From: Nanobdellota archaeon
GTDB taxonomy: Archaea; Nanobdellota; Nanobdellia; Parvarchaeales; Parvarchaeaceae
DNA: 22,181 bases
Direction: 5' to 3'
Assembly: GCA_021818665.1 (NCBI GenBank)
Contig: JAKATQ010000013.1
Coordinates: forward strand, 1 to 22,181
Both the position numbers and the translations under genes were made by a program. Below the pieces are notes generated by a model. That model was not told the origin of the DNA. It made no database searches and worked only from the letters and a program-made list of their open reading frames with translations. The number at the start of each line of letters is the position of its first letter. Position 1 is the first letter of the stretch. Of the stretch, positions 5,858 through 13,275 are shown piece after piece.

Positions 5858-8361
5858 AACAGGTCGAAGAACTCAGAAAGGTAGGATCTGACTATAAGTT
5901 CGGCTTCCATACTGCTACAAAGTACAAGCACGATTTCGGCACGGGAATAAGCGAAGACCTTGTAAGACAGATATCCAAGATAAAGAACGAACCGGAATGG
6001 ATGCTGGACCTGAGGCTTAGGTCCTACAGGGAATTCCTGAACAGACCGACACCGACGTGGGGCTACCCGGAATTAGACAAAGACATGAACTTCGATTCGT
6101 TCTATTACTATTCGCCGCCGGATTCGGCACTCACAAACGACTGGGATAAGGTGCCAAAAGAGATAAAGGAAACTTATGAAAGGCTCGGAGTGCCGGAAGC
6201 AGAGAGGAAGATACTCGCTGGATCTCTCAGCGTATTCGATTCGGACAGCGTCGTCGCAAAACTAAGGAAGGAATGGGCGGACAAAGGCGTTATATTCACG
6301 GACGTCGACACGGCGCTGAGGGAGCACTCGGATCTTGTCAAAAAATACTTCATGAAAGCGGTGCCATTCACAGACAACAAGTTCTCCGCGCTGCACGGAG
6401 CCGTATGGAGCGGAGGGCCGTTTATTTACATCCCCCCTGGAGTCAAGATAGACACGCCGCTGCAGACGTACTTCAGGATGAACCGAAAGGAAGGCGCGCA
6501 GTTCGAGCACACTTTGATAATCGCTGACAAGGGAAGCGAGGTCACATATATCGAAGGCTGTCTCCCAGACGACGAGCTAATAAGCCTTGGCGACTCGTTA
6601 AAGCAGATAACCGCACTCAAAATCGGAGATAATGTAATCTCTCACAGGGGTGATAGGCGTACGATAAGCAAAACCTTCGTGCATAAACACGCAGGGGAGA
6701 TGCTTACAATCACCCCGCAATCCCCGCTCAATGCGTTCAGACTGACACCAGAGCACCCGGTGCTTTGCGTTAAGAGGGATCATATTAGGGCTAAAAAAGA
6801 AGACAGAAATGGCTGGCTACCCGAGACCTCTACGATCAAACTGCTAAAAACGGACCCAGCTTATATAGAAGCCGGCGAACTAAAGGCGGGCGATTTTTTG
6901 GTCTATGTCGTACCGAAAGATTCGAAAGACACCGCGGAGCTCACCGAACCAATACTCAAGATACTCGGGTTATATCTGGCTGAGGGGTCGGCTTCTTTCA
7001 ACAAGGCGCTTAATAGGAGAGCATTGCAGTTCAGCTTTGGTAAAACGAAGGACGAAAAAGCCCTGGCATATGAATTGGTCGAGATTATCCGTTCTATGGG
7101 CGAGAAGGCCAGCGTGTGCAGAGCCGCCAGAAAATATTACACGGTCTCATCGTACTCTAAGAGGCTGATAGAAGTTTGCATGCGCAATTGTGGCACGGGA
7201 GCGGCAACAAAAATGCTGTCCAAAGAAGTCATGGAGCTGCCCACAGAAAAGCAGAGGACATTTTTGGAATATTATCTAAAGGGCGACGGCAACGAATACC
7301 GTAAGAAGAAAAATAAATCTTTGATGATAAGAGCCTCGACCGCGAGCAAGATTTTAGCCTTCCAGCTGCAAGAAATAGTCGGTAGGTTAGGCACCTTCGC
7401 AAACCTGCAACTAAGAAAAGGGGGAGTAGATTTCATAAATGGGCGCAGGATACTTCGAAAAGACCAGTATGTAATCGAGTATACAAAAGACAAGAAATGG
7501 AGCTCCGTAAGGCACAGAGACAATTTGTTTTTAGTCCCGATAAAAACCATAGTACGTCACAAATTTGAAGGAAACGTTTTCAATATAGCCGTAAACGCGG
7601 ACGAATCTTATTTAGTCAAGGGCTTTGCGGTGCACAACTGCTCGGCTCCCGTGTTCGAACCGGACAGCAAGGCGATACACGCAGCCATAGTCGAGGTTTT
7701 CGTAGGCGATGAGGCGAAAGTCAAGTTCATATCTGCCGAAAACTGGAGCAGGAACGTTTACAACCTTAACACAAAGAGAGCGATAGTTGGCGCAAGAGCG
7801 CACATGGAGTGGGTAGAAGCCACGCTGGGGTCTAAGGTCACAATGCTTTATCCCGCCTCTTACCTAATCGGAGAGGGCGCGAGCAGTTCCAATCTTACGG
7901 TATCGTTCGCGCAACCGGGCACATGGAAGGACAGCGGCTCAAAAGTGATAATGTCCGCGCCTAACCAGACGGCAAAGATAATCTCTAAATCGATAAGCAT
8001 GGGGAGCGGCTCGGCCGTATACCGTGGATTGCTCAGGATAAACAAAGGGGCCAGCAATGCGAGGGCATACACCCAGTGCGATTCCCTGCTTCTGGACGAC
8101 AAAGCCGTCACGTCCGCATTCCCGCACAATGAAGTGCTAAACCCGACCTCAAAGATATACCACGAAGCGACGGTAGGGAAGATATCCAAGGAAAAACTCT
8201 TCTATCTGATGTCGAGGGGCCTGACAGAAGCGCAGGCCAGGTCGCTGATAGTCCTTGGGTTCCTGGATTCTGTGCTCAAGGCGATACCTCTAGAGTTCGC
8301 GGTAGAGATAAACAAGCTCATAGAGACGGAAATATCTACGCTTCCAGGCGCAACGGGCTGA
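5845..8361 (+). CDS. sufB: Fe-S cluster assembly scaffold SufB, interrupted by an intein
   Basis: 838 aa precursor; removing the 360-aa intein (residues 239-598) leaves 478 aa, normal for SufB. SufB is the scaffold on which SufBC2D builds clusters before passing them on. N-extein residues 1-238 end ..VTYIEG; the C-extein starts CSAP at 599, so the intein sits directly before a conserved SufB Cys. In the C-extein YTQCDSLLLDD carries Cys745 and YHEAT carries His773-Glu774, matching residues known in E. coli SufB to be needed for cluster assembly (Cys405, His433, Glu434). The start overlaps sufC by 13 nt and is preceded by a GAGGGG SD at 5834-5839. Active SufB needs protein splicing, so splicing could act as a control point. 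Confidence 0.96.
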   Translation: MGGLEQVEELRKVGSDYKFGFHTATKYKHDFGTGISEDLVRQISKIKNEPEWMLDLRLRSYREFLNRPTPTWGYPELDKDMNFDSFYYYSPPDSALTNDWDKVPKEIKETYERLGVPEAERKILAGSLSVFDSDSVVAKLRKEWADKGVIFTDVDTALREHSDLVKKYFMKAVPFTDNKFSALHGAVWSGGPFIYIPPGVKIDTPLQTYFRMNRKEGAQFEHTLIIADKGSEVTYIEGCLPDDELISLGDSLKQITALKIGDNVISHRGDRRTISKTFVHKHAGEMLTITPQSPLNAFRLTPEHPVLCVKRDHIRAKKEDRNGWLPETSTIKLLKTDPAYIEAGELKAGDFLVYVVPKDSKDTAELTEPILKILGLYLAEGSASFNKALNRRALQFSFGKTKDEKALAYELVEIIRSMGEKASVCRAARKYYTVSSYSKRLIEVCMRNCGTGAATKMLSKEVMELPTEKQRTFLEYYLKGDGNEYRKKKNKSLMIRASTASKILAFQLQEIVGRLGTFANLQLRKGGVDFINGRRILRKDQYVIEYTKDKKWSSVRHRDNLFLVPIKTIVRHKFEGNVFNIAVNADESYLVKGFAVHNCSAPVFEPDSKAIHAAIVEVFVGDEAKVKFISAENWSRNVYNLNTKRAIVGARAHMEWVEATLGSKVTMLYPASYLIGEGASSSNLTVSFAQPGTWKDSGSKVIMSAPNQTAKIISKSISMGSGSAVYRGLLRINKGASNARAYTQCDSLLLDDKAVTSAFPHNEVLNPTSKIYHEATVGKISKEKLFYLMSRGLTEAQARSLIVLGFLDSVLKAIPLEFAVEINKLIETEISTLPGATG
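6559..7638 (+). mobile_element. Intein with LAGLIDADG homing endonuclease in SufB
   Basis: 360 aa in frame, from Cys239 (first residue, CLPDDELISLGDSL) to Asn598. Splicing blocks are complete: block A begins with Cys, block B has TPEH (301-304), and the C-terminal blocks give VFNIAVNADESYLV followed by GFAVHN, with the terminal His-Asn and Cys599 as the +1 nucleophile. The central endonuclease region has the two dodecapeptide motifs ILGLYLAEGS (373-382) and FLEYYLKGDGN (473-483), including the acidic residues expected for metal binding. It is therefore a full-length, probably active homing intein and not a mini-intein. The insert seems somewhat more AT-rich than the exteins, in line with horizontal arrival. 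Bacterial SufB proteins, for example in mycobacteria, also carry inteins. Confidence 0.95.
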
Positions 8362-8369
8362 AGGCGTAT

Positions 8370-9332
8370 ATGCAGACAGTAGACGAGCTCATAAAGGAGA
8401 AAGGGATAAGGATGTCGCTGGATTCGGCATGGAAAGCTTCGCCGACCGTGAGGAGCTACACGGATTTTTCAAAGCTAGACCTAACCGGCATAAGCCTGCA
8501 AAGGGAGGCCCGGCTCATCGAACCCCAAGTCATACACGAATCTAGTTACATGGAGTTTTTCCCGCAGGAGCATGATCCTCTCCTAGAAATCAACAGGACT
8601 TTCCAGAACTTGAGGGGCTTGGTAGAAGTCAGCGGAGATAAAACGCTAAGGTTCGCAAAAAACGACACCGTTATAGCGAACATCCGCATTAAACTGGAAA
8701 AGAAGTCGAGATTGAGGATAGACCTCGGAGAATACAAACTTTTCTGCATGACGCTGGACGTAGACTGCGCCGGCTATTCCGATTCTGTTCTGGAGGTAGA
8801 GTCCAGAGGCTCTGGCATCACGTACCTGCGTGTAAGGAAGCGTCTTGGCGAGGGCTCAAAATTGGTCTTTATGAACAGACACATAAAGGACAAGTTCCTT
8901 TTCTTAGATGCGGATGGCGTACTTGGAGAAAGATCATCGCTAGATTCGAAAATATATGTATACGCCGATTCGGGGGCGCATTACGACTGCGTACAGAATG
9001 CCGACCATACCGGATTCGACAGCAGGTCGAACGTCATCGGCAGGGGCGTGGTCGATGGGCCGTCTTCACTGATATTCCGCGGCATGCTGAAGATACACAA
9101 GGAGAAATGCAGCGGCAACTTCGCTACCAAGACTATAAATATGAGCAGCGGCGACGCATTTACCGATTCCGTCCCGATGCTGGACATAAAAGCGAACAAT
9201 GTGATAGCGAGGCACTCCTCCGCCATAGAGAACATCGACAAGAGCGAACTGTTCTATCTGGCTTCCAGGGGATTTGAGCAGAAAGAAGCCTCTAAGCTCA
9301 TAATAGACTCCATGCTCGGCGTAGACGAGTGA
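8370..9332 (+). CDS. sufD: Fe-S cluster assembly protein SufD
   Basis: 320 aa, shorter than bacterial SufD (about 420), with a reduced N-terminal region. SufD pairs with SufB in SufBC2D; it has the same right-handed beta-helix core and aids iron entry. The C-terminal signature VIARHSSAIENIDKSELFYL carries His282, equivalent to the His important in E. coli SufD (His360), followed by SRGFEQKEASKLI, the helical part that contacts SufC. It starts 8 nt after sufB, with GAAGGCG at 8360-8366 as SD, and is last in the operon. A minus-strand gene ends 8 nt downstream, leaving almost no terminator space. Confidence 0.93.
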   Translation: MQTVDELIKEKGIRMSLDSAWKASPTVRSYTDFSKLDLTGISLQREARLIEPQVIHESSYMEFFPQEHDPLLEINRTFQNLRGLVEVSGDKTLRFAKNDTVIANIRIKLEKKSRLRIDLGEYKLFCMTLDVDCAGYSDSVLEVESRGSGITYLRVRKRLGEGSKLVFMNRHIKDKFLFLDADGVLGERSSLDSKIYVYADSGAHYDCVQNADHTGFDSRSNVIGRGVVDGPSSLIFRGMLKIHKEKCSGNFATKTINMSSGDAFTDSVPMLDIKANNVIARHSSAIENIDKSELFYLASRGFEQKEASKLIIDSMLGVDE

Positions 9333-9340
9333 ACGACTGG

Positions 9341-9940
9341 TCATCTCTTTAGGTATTCCGGTACCGGGAACGCTTCGTATTCCCTTAAAAGCGGCTTTCC
9401 CTTTAGCAGCCTGGAGATAGCCTCAGCTTCCATCTTTGCCCCAGTCAGTCCGTTGTGCGGTCTCGGTTCGTCCGGCAGGCCAACATATCTCATCACGCCG
9501 TCCGAATTTATGTCGGAGCGATTGTTTTTTAGCGGCGGTTTTATTCCCCGGCTAAGATGCCCGCCGTATACGAGTCCGTGCGTGTCCACGCTTCGATGCC
9601 CGAAATGGAGCCCTATTCCGTAGAGCCTGGAATAATGTCGTATGAAAGCAAGGTCGAACGCGGATATGTTGTGGCCGGCCGGAGTCCTATCCTCTACGCC
9701 GTCCGTCCAGACTTTGAAATCATGCAGCATCTCATCTAGGCTTTTCTTCGTTTTGTCGTTTATCTGCGCCATTGTGAATCCGTTAACCGCCAGGGCTTCA
9801 GGGGAGGCTTCGGCACCATCGCGCAGCCGGCACTCTTCATAGAACTGGTTGGACGGGTTCTCGAACTCAACGGCGCCTATGCTAAGTATGGAATTCCTCT
9901 CGGGCTCTAGGCCGCTCGTCTCAATGTCTATCACTATCAT
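9341..9940 (-). CDS. DEDDh-like 3'-5' exonuclease (DnaQ/RNase T superfamily)
   Basis: 199 aa. The open frame continues far upstream, but that part is only the reverse of the HAD gene; the family start MIVIDIETSGL at 9940 is right and sits one TATA spacing from the shared promoter. ExoI is DIET (Asp5, Glu7) and ExoII is GHNISAFDLAF (Asp96). ExoIII reads PHNGLTGAKMEAEA: His162 is present but the usual Asp five residues later is Gly167, so a nearby acidic residue, perhaps Glu171 or Glu173, must replace it or activity is altered. The PHNG.xGAK form is familiar from archaeal relatives. Such enzymes trim 3' ends of DNA or RNA; the substrate is unknown. It is convergent with sufD and divergent from the HAD gene. 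Confidence 0.85.
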   Translation of the reverse strand: MIVIDIETSGLEPERNSILSIGAVEFENPSNQFYEECRLRDGAEASPEALAVNGFTMAQINDKTKKSLDEMLHDFKVWTDGVEDRTPAGHNISAFDLAFIRHYSRLYGIGLHFGHRSVDTHGLVYGGHLSRGIKPPLKNNRSDINSDGVMRYVGLPDEPRPHNGLTGAKMEAEAISRLLKGKPLLREYEAFPVPEYLKR

Positions 9941-9961
9941 ATCTGCTGTACGAACGCAGGT

Positions 9962-9969
9962 TTTAAATA
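9962..9969. promoter_or_regulatory. Shared, near-symmetric TATA element of a divergent gene pair
   Basis: An AT-only stretch (9961-9975) containing TTTAAATA sits at the midpoint of the 52-nt gap between the exonuclease ATG (9940, minus) and the HAD ATG (9993, plus). Its centre is about 25-28 nt from both start codons, the leaderless spacing in each direction. One core element may therefore serve both genes. Confidence 0.7.
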
Positions 9970-9992
9970 TTAATCTAAACCAGATTATCTGA

Positions 9993-10646
9993 ATGGGAGT
10001 AATATTCGACCTAGATGGCACCTTGATAAACAGCATACCGCTGCACACCACGGCGCTGTACAAAGCCATGAACAAGGTGCTGGGCAACCATGGCGTCCCT
10101 CTGGACTTCATAAAGCGTGAGATAAGGTTTCCCAGCCCGATACTTTTTGACGATTTGCGCGGTTTTGGTATAGATATATCACGATCCGAGATAATAGAGA
10201 TACTTGACGAGCGGCGCAGGTATCTGTCGGAAGAGAACGTGCGGAAAGTAAAAATATTTTCGTCGGCTTTCGACGTAGTCAGGCTTCTGGACAGAAAGGG
10301 CGTGAGATACTGCATAGCGACGGCGATGTACACAAAAGACCTTGAAGTATTCGAGAAAGTTCTTAAGCTAAGGCGTCTAAGCAAGGTCATAATAAACCCG
10401 CCGGCATTCGGATACGAGAAACCGAATCCGTTCATACTCAACCGCTCAATGGAAGTGATGAGGATGCGGCCCGAATCTTCGTGCTACGTGGGCGATAGTC
10501 CTTATGACCTGATCACGGCCAACCGCGCGGGGATGCACTTTATGGGCGTGTACAACAAAGCGCTGGCGCGCCTCGGGGTGTTTTTCGAGAACCTGGAAAG
10601 GCTAAAAGACTACCTAAAAGTAAGCGCAGAGTTCTTCAAAGACTGA
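9993..10646 (+). CDS. HAD-superfamily phosphatase (phosphoglycolate phosphatase-like)
   Basis: 217 aa, a normal length for HAD subfamily I with an alpha-helical cap. Motif I is FDLDGTL (Asp6 nucleophile, Asp8 acid/base), motif II the Thr in CIATAM (Thr110), motif III the Lys of GYEKPNP (Lys143), and motif IV VGDSPYD (Asp168, Asp172). The cap is at about residues 16-85. Relatives remove phosphate from small metabolites such as 2-phosphoglycolate; the substrate cannot be read from the sequence. It starts leaderless from the shared TATA element, opposite the exonuclease. Its 3' end overlaps the 3' end of the primase gene by 11 nt on the other strand. Confidence 0.9.
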   Translation: MGVIFDLDGTLINSIPLHTTALYKAMNKVLGNHGVPLDFIKREIRFPSPILFDDLRGFGIDISRSEIIEILDERRRYLSEENVRKVKIFSSAFDVVRLLDRKGVRYCIATAMYTKDLEVFEKVLKLRRLSKVIINPPAFGYEKPNPFILNRSMEVMRMRPESSCYVGDSPYDLITANRAGMHFMGVYNKALARLGVFFENLERLKDYLKVSAEFFKD

Positions 10647-11937
10647 CGGACTTTCGCGGGCGCCTCCTGCCTTCCTTTGTAGGGGCGGCTTTCCTAAGAT
10701 AATACGATATGGGGTTTTTTATCAGTTTGCACGTATCGTCCGGGAAGCACACGTTGAAAAACTTGTAATACCCCTGCGCATCGCAGTTCGGCGGCGGGTA
10801 AGCCTTGCCGGAGAAAGCATACAAAACCTGCTGCTTTATCAAGCCTTCCTTGAGAGGTGGCTTGTTCTTCCGGTTCCATTCGTCGAGCAGGGCTATTATC
10901 TCTTCCTTTGTCTTCCCTATGTTCCTGTAAAAATTCGTCAGGATGAATACGCTGCGTTTCCTCCCGTCCGAAAGGCCGTTGTTTATCAGTTTTATGCAGG
11001 GCGGGAGATACGCTTCGTTTAGGGGCACGCGCTTTATATCGTACTCGCGCTTCGATGTCCTTTCTGGCTCTTCTTTGAGCGCTTCGCCGAACCTGTTGTA
11101 GGCCCGCATGAAAAGGCCCTCGGCCTCGTTTGTAGCCGGCGTAAGATTGAAAAAATCCCTTCCCGTGTCGACGCTGGCTGGAGCCGCGGCGTCCAGGCTG
11201 AACGATGGGATCTTTCTCTTGTCTACAGGCACAGAAACCAGCCACTTCTTTTCATTGAGCGAATATTGCATCCTGAACATGTGCCTTTCCGATATAAGGA
11301 CAGTGTCTATGTCTACGACCTTGTACGGGTCGAACACGTTGTCAGAGTACAACTTAGACTCCTCGATGTTGAACATGGACGCAAGGCGCACGGTGCCGTA
11401 GTCTTTCAGAAGAGTTTCACGCAGCCGGTTTTCAAGCTCGTTCCTCAGGAATATGGAGACTATCATCGAAGCGTCCGGGAACAGTTTGTTTGTGTCTATG
11501 CCGTTTATCATCTTAGGGAACGTCTCATAAGGCACTAATATGTGGAAGCCGGACCCGCCGCTGAACTTCACGGATAGCGACCTCACGCCCTCGCTTTCTA
11601 TCTTTTTTATTACCATGTCGCAAAACACCTTGGATATGTCGATGTTCTTGCAGTCTATGTCTATCACCACGTCCCACGCCTTGCGCATTTCCGTGAGCTG
11701 CTCCTTCTTCAGGTCCTTGTTGAGCAGCATCGGGTTGAACCACCGCTCCTCGCCTACGTGGAAACTGGTCGCACCCCCTCTTATCAGCGAGGTTATTTCG
11801 CTTGGGTATTGGAAATACATCGGCCGCTTCCCGAACTCTTCGCCGTATCTTACCGCGCACTCCCTGTCCTTGACGTTCAGAAGCCGGTTTATCACGTCAT
11901 CCCTAAGATAGTACCTCAATATTTCCGAGGGCTTCAT
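10636..11937 (-). CDS. priS: DNA primase: PriS catalytic domain fused to a PriL-type Fe-S domain
   Basis: 433 aa, longer than a usual archaeal PriS (about 330-370). The catalytic half (1-240) has the metal-binding DIDCK (Asp93, Asp95), the nucleotide-binding motif SGGSGFHI (126-133) and a third block VVDIDTVLISERHMFRM (207-223) with the remaining Asp. After a linker, residues 310-405 look like the PriL C-terminal domain: LPPCIKLI (Cys314), NCDAQG (Cys385), FNVC (Cys397), DDTC (Cys403), four cysteines suited to a 4Fe-4S cluster. Nanoarchaeum equitans is known to have such a fused single-chain primase, which supports a DPANN origin. It makes primers for replication. The start lies one TATA spacing from an upstream TATA element; the tail (residues 417-433) is basic. 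Confidence 0.88.
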   Translation of the reverse strand: MKPSEILRYYLRDDVINRLLNVKDRECAVRYGEEFGKRPMYFQYPSEITSLIRGGATSFHVGEERWFNPMLLNKDLKKEQLTEMRKAWDVVIDIDCKNIDISKVFCDMVIKKIESEGVRSLSVKFSGGSGFHILVPYETFPKMINGIDTNKLFPDASMIVSIFLRNELENRLRETLLKDYGTVRLASMFNIEESKLYSDNVFDPYKVVDIDTVLISERHMFRMQYSLNEKKWLVSVPVDKRKIPSFSLDAAAPASVDTGRDFFNLTPATNEAEGLFMRAYNRFGEALKEEPERTSKREYDIKRVPLNEAYLPPCIKLINNGLSDGRKRSVFILTNFYRNIGKTKEEIIALLDEWNRKNKPPLKEGLIKQQVLYAFSGKAYPPPNCDAQGYYKFFNVCFPDDTCKLIKNPISYYLRKAAPTKEGRRRPRKSVSL

Positions 11938-11942
11938 ATCAA

Positions 11943-11965
11943 GTATTAATCGCGCGCGTATTAAT
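11943..11965. repeat. Direct repeat of GTATTAAT in the primase promoter
   Basis: Two identical 8-mers, at 11943-11950 and 11958-11965, are separated by CGCGCGC, a 15-nt period. The right copy overlaps the primase TATA element (minus strand) and the left lies between it and the start codon. Repeats placed like this can be repressor sites, but chance in AT-rich promoter DNA is possible. Confidence 0.5.
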
Positions 11966-11969
11966 TATA
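11959..11969 (-). promoter_or_regulatory. TATA element of the primase gene
   Basis: Read on the minus strand this is TATAATTAATA, centred about 27 nt before the ATG at 11937. No SD is present, so the transcript should be leaderless. Confidence 0.7.
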
Positions 11970-12010
11970 TGCTTAAACGGCGCTTTGTCCCGGCACTGCA
12001 CCGCCATAGC

Positions 12011-12019
12011 TTATTTAAA
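12011..12019 (+). promoter_or_regulatory. TATA box of the deoxyhypusine synthase gene
   Basis: TTATTTAAA is centred 26 nt before the ATG at 12041. It lies inside the longer open frame that starts at 11969, which shows that the first 24 codons of that frame are not part of the protein. Confidence 0.75.
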
Positions 12020-12040
12020 CCACACAGGTCTACTATTTGG

Positions 12041-12976
12041 ATGCTCGGAAAACCAGTAAAAAACATAGAGGTAAACAAAGGCCTTTCGGTATCGAATCTC
12101 ATGAAGCAGTTCGGCCTAGCCGGAGGCTTCACGGCGAAGAAACTCGCTGATGCCGCCGACATCTTCAGGGAGATGGAGGGTGACAAGGAGTGCCTGAAGT
12201 TCCTTTCCTTTCCAGCGGATATGATATCTACTGGGACGCGGGGCGTAATAAAGGACCTGATAAAGAATAAACTGGCAGACGTGGTCATAACCACTTGCGG
12301 CATGATGGACCACGATCTGGCGAGAGTCTGGAAAGATTACTACGCCGGCACGGCCTCGGCTAACGATGCGGAGCTGCGGAAAGCGGGCATAAACAGGCTT
12401 TACAACGTATTCATACCGAACTCCAGTTATGGTACAATACTGGAAGACAAGTTGATACCGATACTAAGAGAAGCAGCAAAGACGAAGAAAGAATATTCCA
12501 CCAGCGAACTCGTGGCGTTCATAGGCGAGAGCATAAAGGATGAACCGAATGCAGAAGAGTCGATAGCTTATTGGGCGTGGAAGAACGGCATACCGGTAGT
12601 CATACCAGGTTTCACGGACGGAAGCTTCGGCGCGCAGATATGGCTCTACTCGCAGAAGGACAAGGAGTTCCGGGTCAATCCAGTAGCCGACGAGAATATG
12701 CTTGCGGACCTCGTATTCAAAGCAAAGAAGAGCGGAGCTCTTATGCTCGGCGGCGGGATATCAAAGCACCATGTAATCTGGTGGAGCCAATTTAAGAGCG
12801 GGCTAGATTACGCCATATACATGACGACCGCCGTCGACTGGGACGGCAGCCTTTCCGGCGCGAAACTCGAGGAAGCGGTGTCGTGGGGCAAGATAAAACC
12901 GAAAGCAAAATACATAAATGTAGAGGGCGACGTAACTGTCTTATTGCCGTTGCTCTACGGAGCATATTTGGGGTGA
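12041..12976 (+). CDS. dhs: Deoxyhypusine synthase
   Basis: 311 aa from ATG 12041, where the family homology begins (MLGKPVKNIEV) and where the TATA box predicts transcription to start. The enzyme uses NAD and spermidine to convert one lysine of translation factor aIF5A to deoxyhypusine. TGTRGVIKDLI (64-74) and TTCGMMDHD (84-92) are early conserved blocks; FTDGSFGAQ (191-199) and LGGGISKHH (236-244) belong to the NAD/spermidine site; DGSLSGAKLEEAVSWGKI ends with the catalytic Lys284. The last codons are followed by the GTG of the small OB-fold gene 5 nt later, suggesting cotranscription. Confidence 0.94.
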   Translation: MLGKPVKNIEVNKGLSVSNLMKQFGLAGGFTAKKLADAADIFREMEGDKECLKFLSFPADMISTGTRGVIKDLIKNKLADVVITTCGMMDHDLARVWKDYYAGTASANDAELRKAGINRLYNVFIPNSSYGTILEDKLIPILREAAKTKKEYSTSELVAFIGESIKDEPNAEESIAYWAWKNGIPVVIPGFTDGSFGAQIWLYSQKDKEFRVNPVADENMLADLVFKAKKSGALMLGGGISKHHVIWWSQFKSGLDYAIYMTTAVDWDGSLSGAKLEEAVSWGKIKPKAKYINVEGDVTVLLPLLYGAYLG

Positions 12977-12981
12977 TTTGT

Positions 12982-13272
12982 GTGAACATTGTAGACATAA
13001 AGGAAGGAATGAGTGATGTCGAATTTTCCGGTGTGATAAGCGACATATCCCCTCCGCGCGAAGTCGTGACAAAGTTCGGCACGAACAGCGTCGCTAACGC
13101 GAAGGTCACAGACGAGACTGGGAACGTGACCCTTTCTCTGTGGGGCAAGCAGATATCGCTTTTCAAGGTGGGGGACCGGATAGAGGTAAAGGGCGGCTAT
13201 ACGCGCTCTTTTCGGGGCGAGATCCAGATAAGCGTAGGCAAGATGGGGTCCCTAAAGAAATTAGAGGACTGA
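12982..13272 (+). CDS. Small single OB-fold protein (RPA/SSB-like)
   Basis: 96 aa from the GTG at 12982, preceded by a GGGGTGA SD at 12970-12976 that overlaps the stop of deoxyhypusine synthase; upstream codons in the frame belong to that gene. The protein is one OB fold: VEFSGVISDISPPREV (about 13-28), NAKVTDETGNVTLSLWG (39-55), VGDRIEVKGGYTRSFRGEIQISVG (63-86). The pattern Asp-Glu-Thr-Gly followed by a strand ending in LWG is the nucleic-acid-binding core of archaeal RPA and SSB-like proteins. It may bind single-stranded DNA, or RNA. It ends 3 nt from the end of the larger RPA gene on the opposite strand. Confidence 0.8.
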   Translation: MNIVDIKEGMSDVEFSGVISDISPPREVVTKFGTNSVANAKVTDETGNVTLSLWGKQISLFKVGDRIEVKGGYTRSFRGEIQISVGKMGSLKKLED

Positions 13273-13275
13273 TAC

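Noticed and set aside
9941..10441. N-terminal extension of about 167 residues on the exonuclease frame
   Set aside because: It is the antisense of the HAD gene, has shadow-like composition (Ser/Arg/Ile/Leu-rich), and the DEDDh family start plus TATA spacing fix the ATG at 9940.
11969..12040. Upstream ATG of the deoxyhypusine synthase frame
   Set aside because: The TATA box at 12011-12019 lies inside this extension, and family homology begins at 12041.
12883..12981. Longer start of the small OB-fold frame
   Set aside because: These codons overlap deoxyhypusine synthase; the GTG at 12982 has a proper SD and begins at the OB fold.
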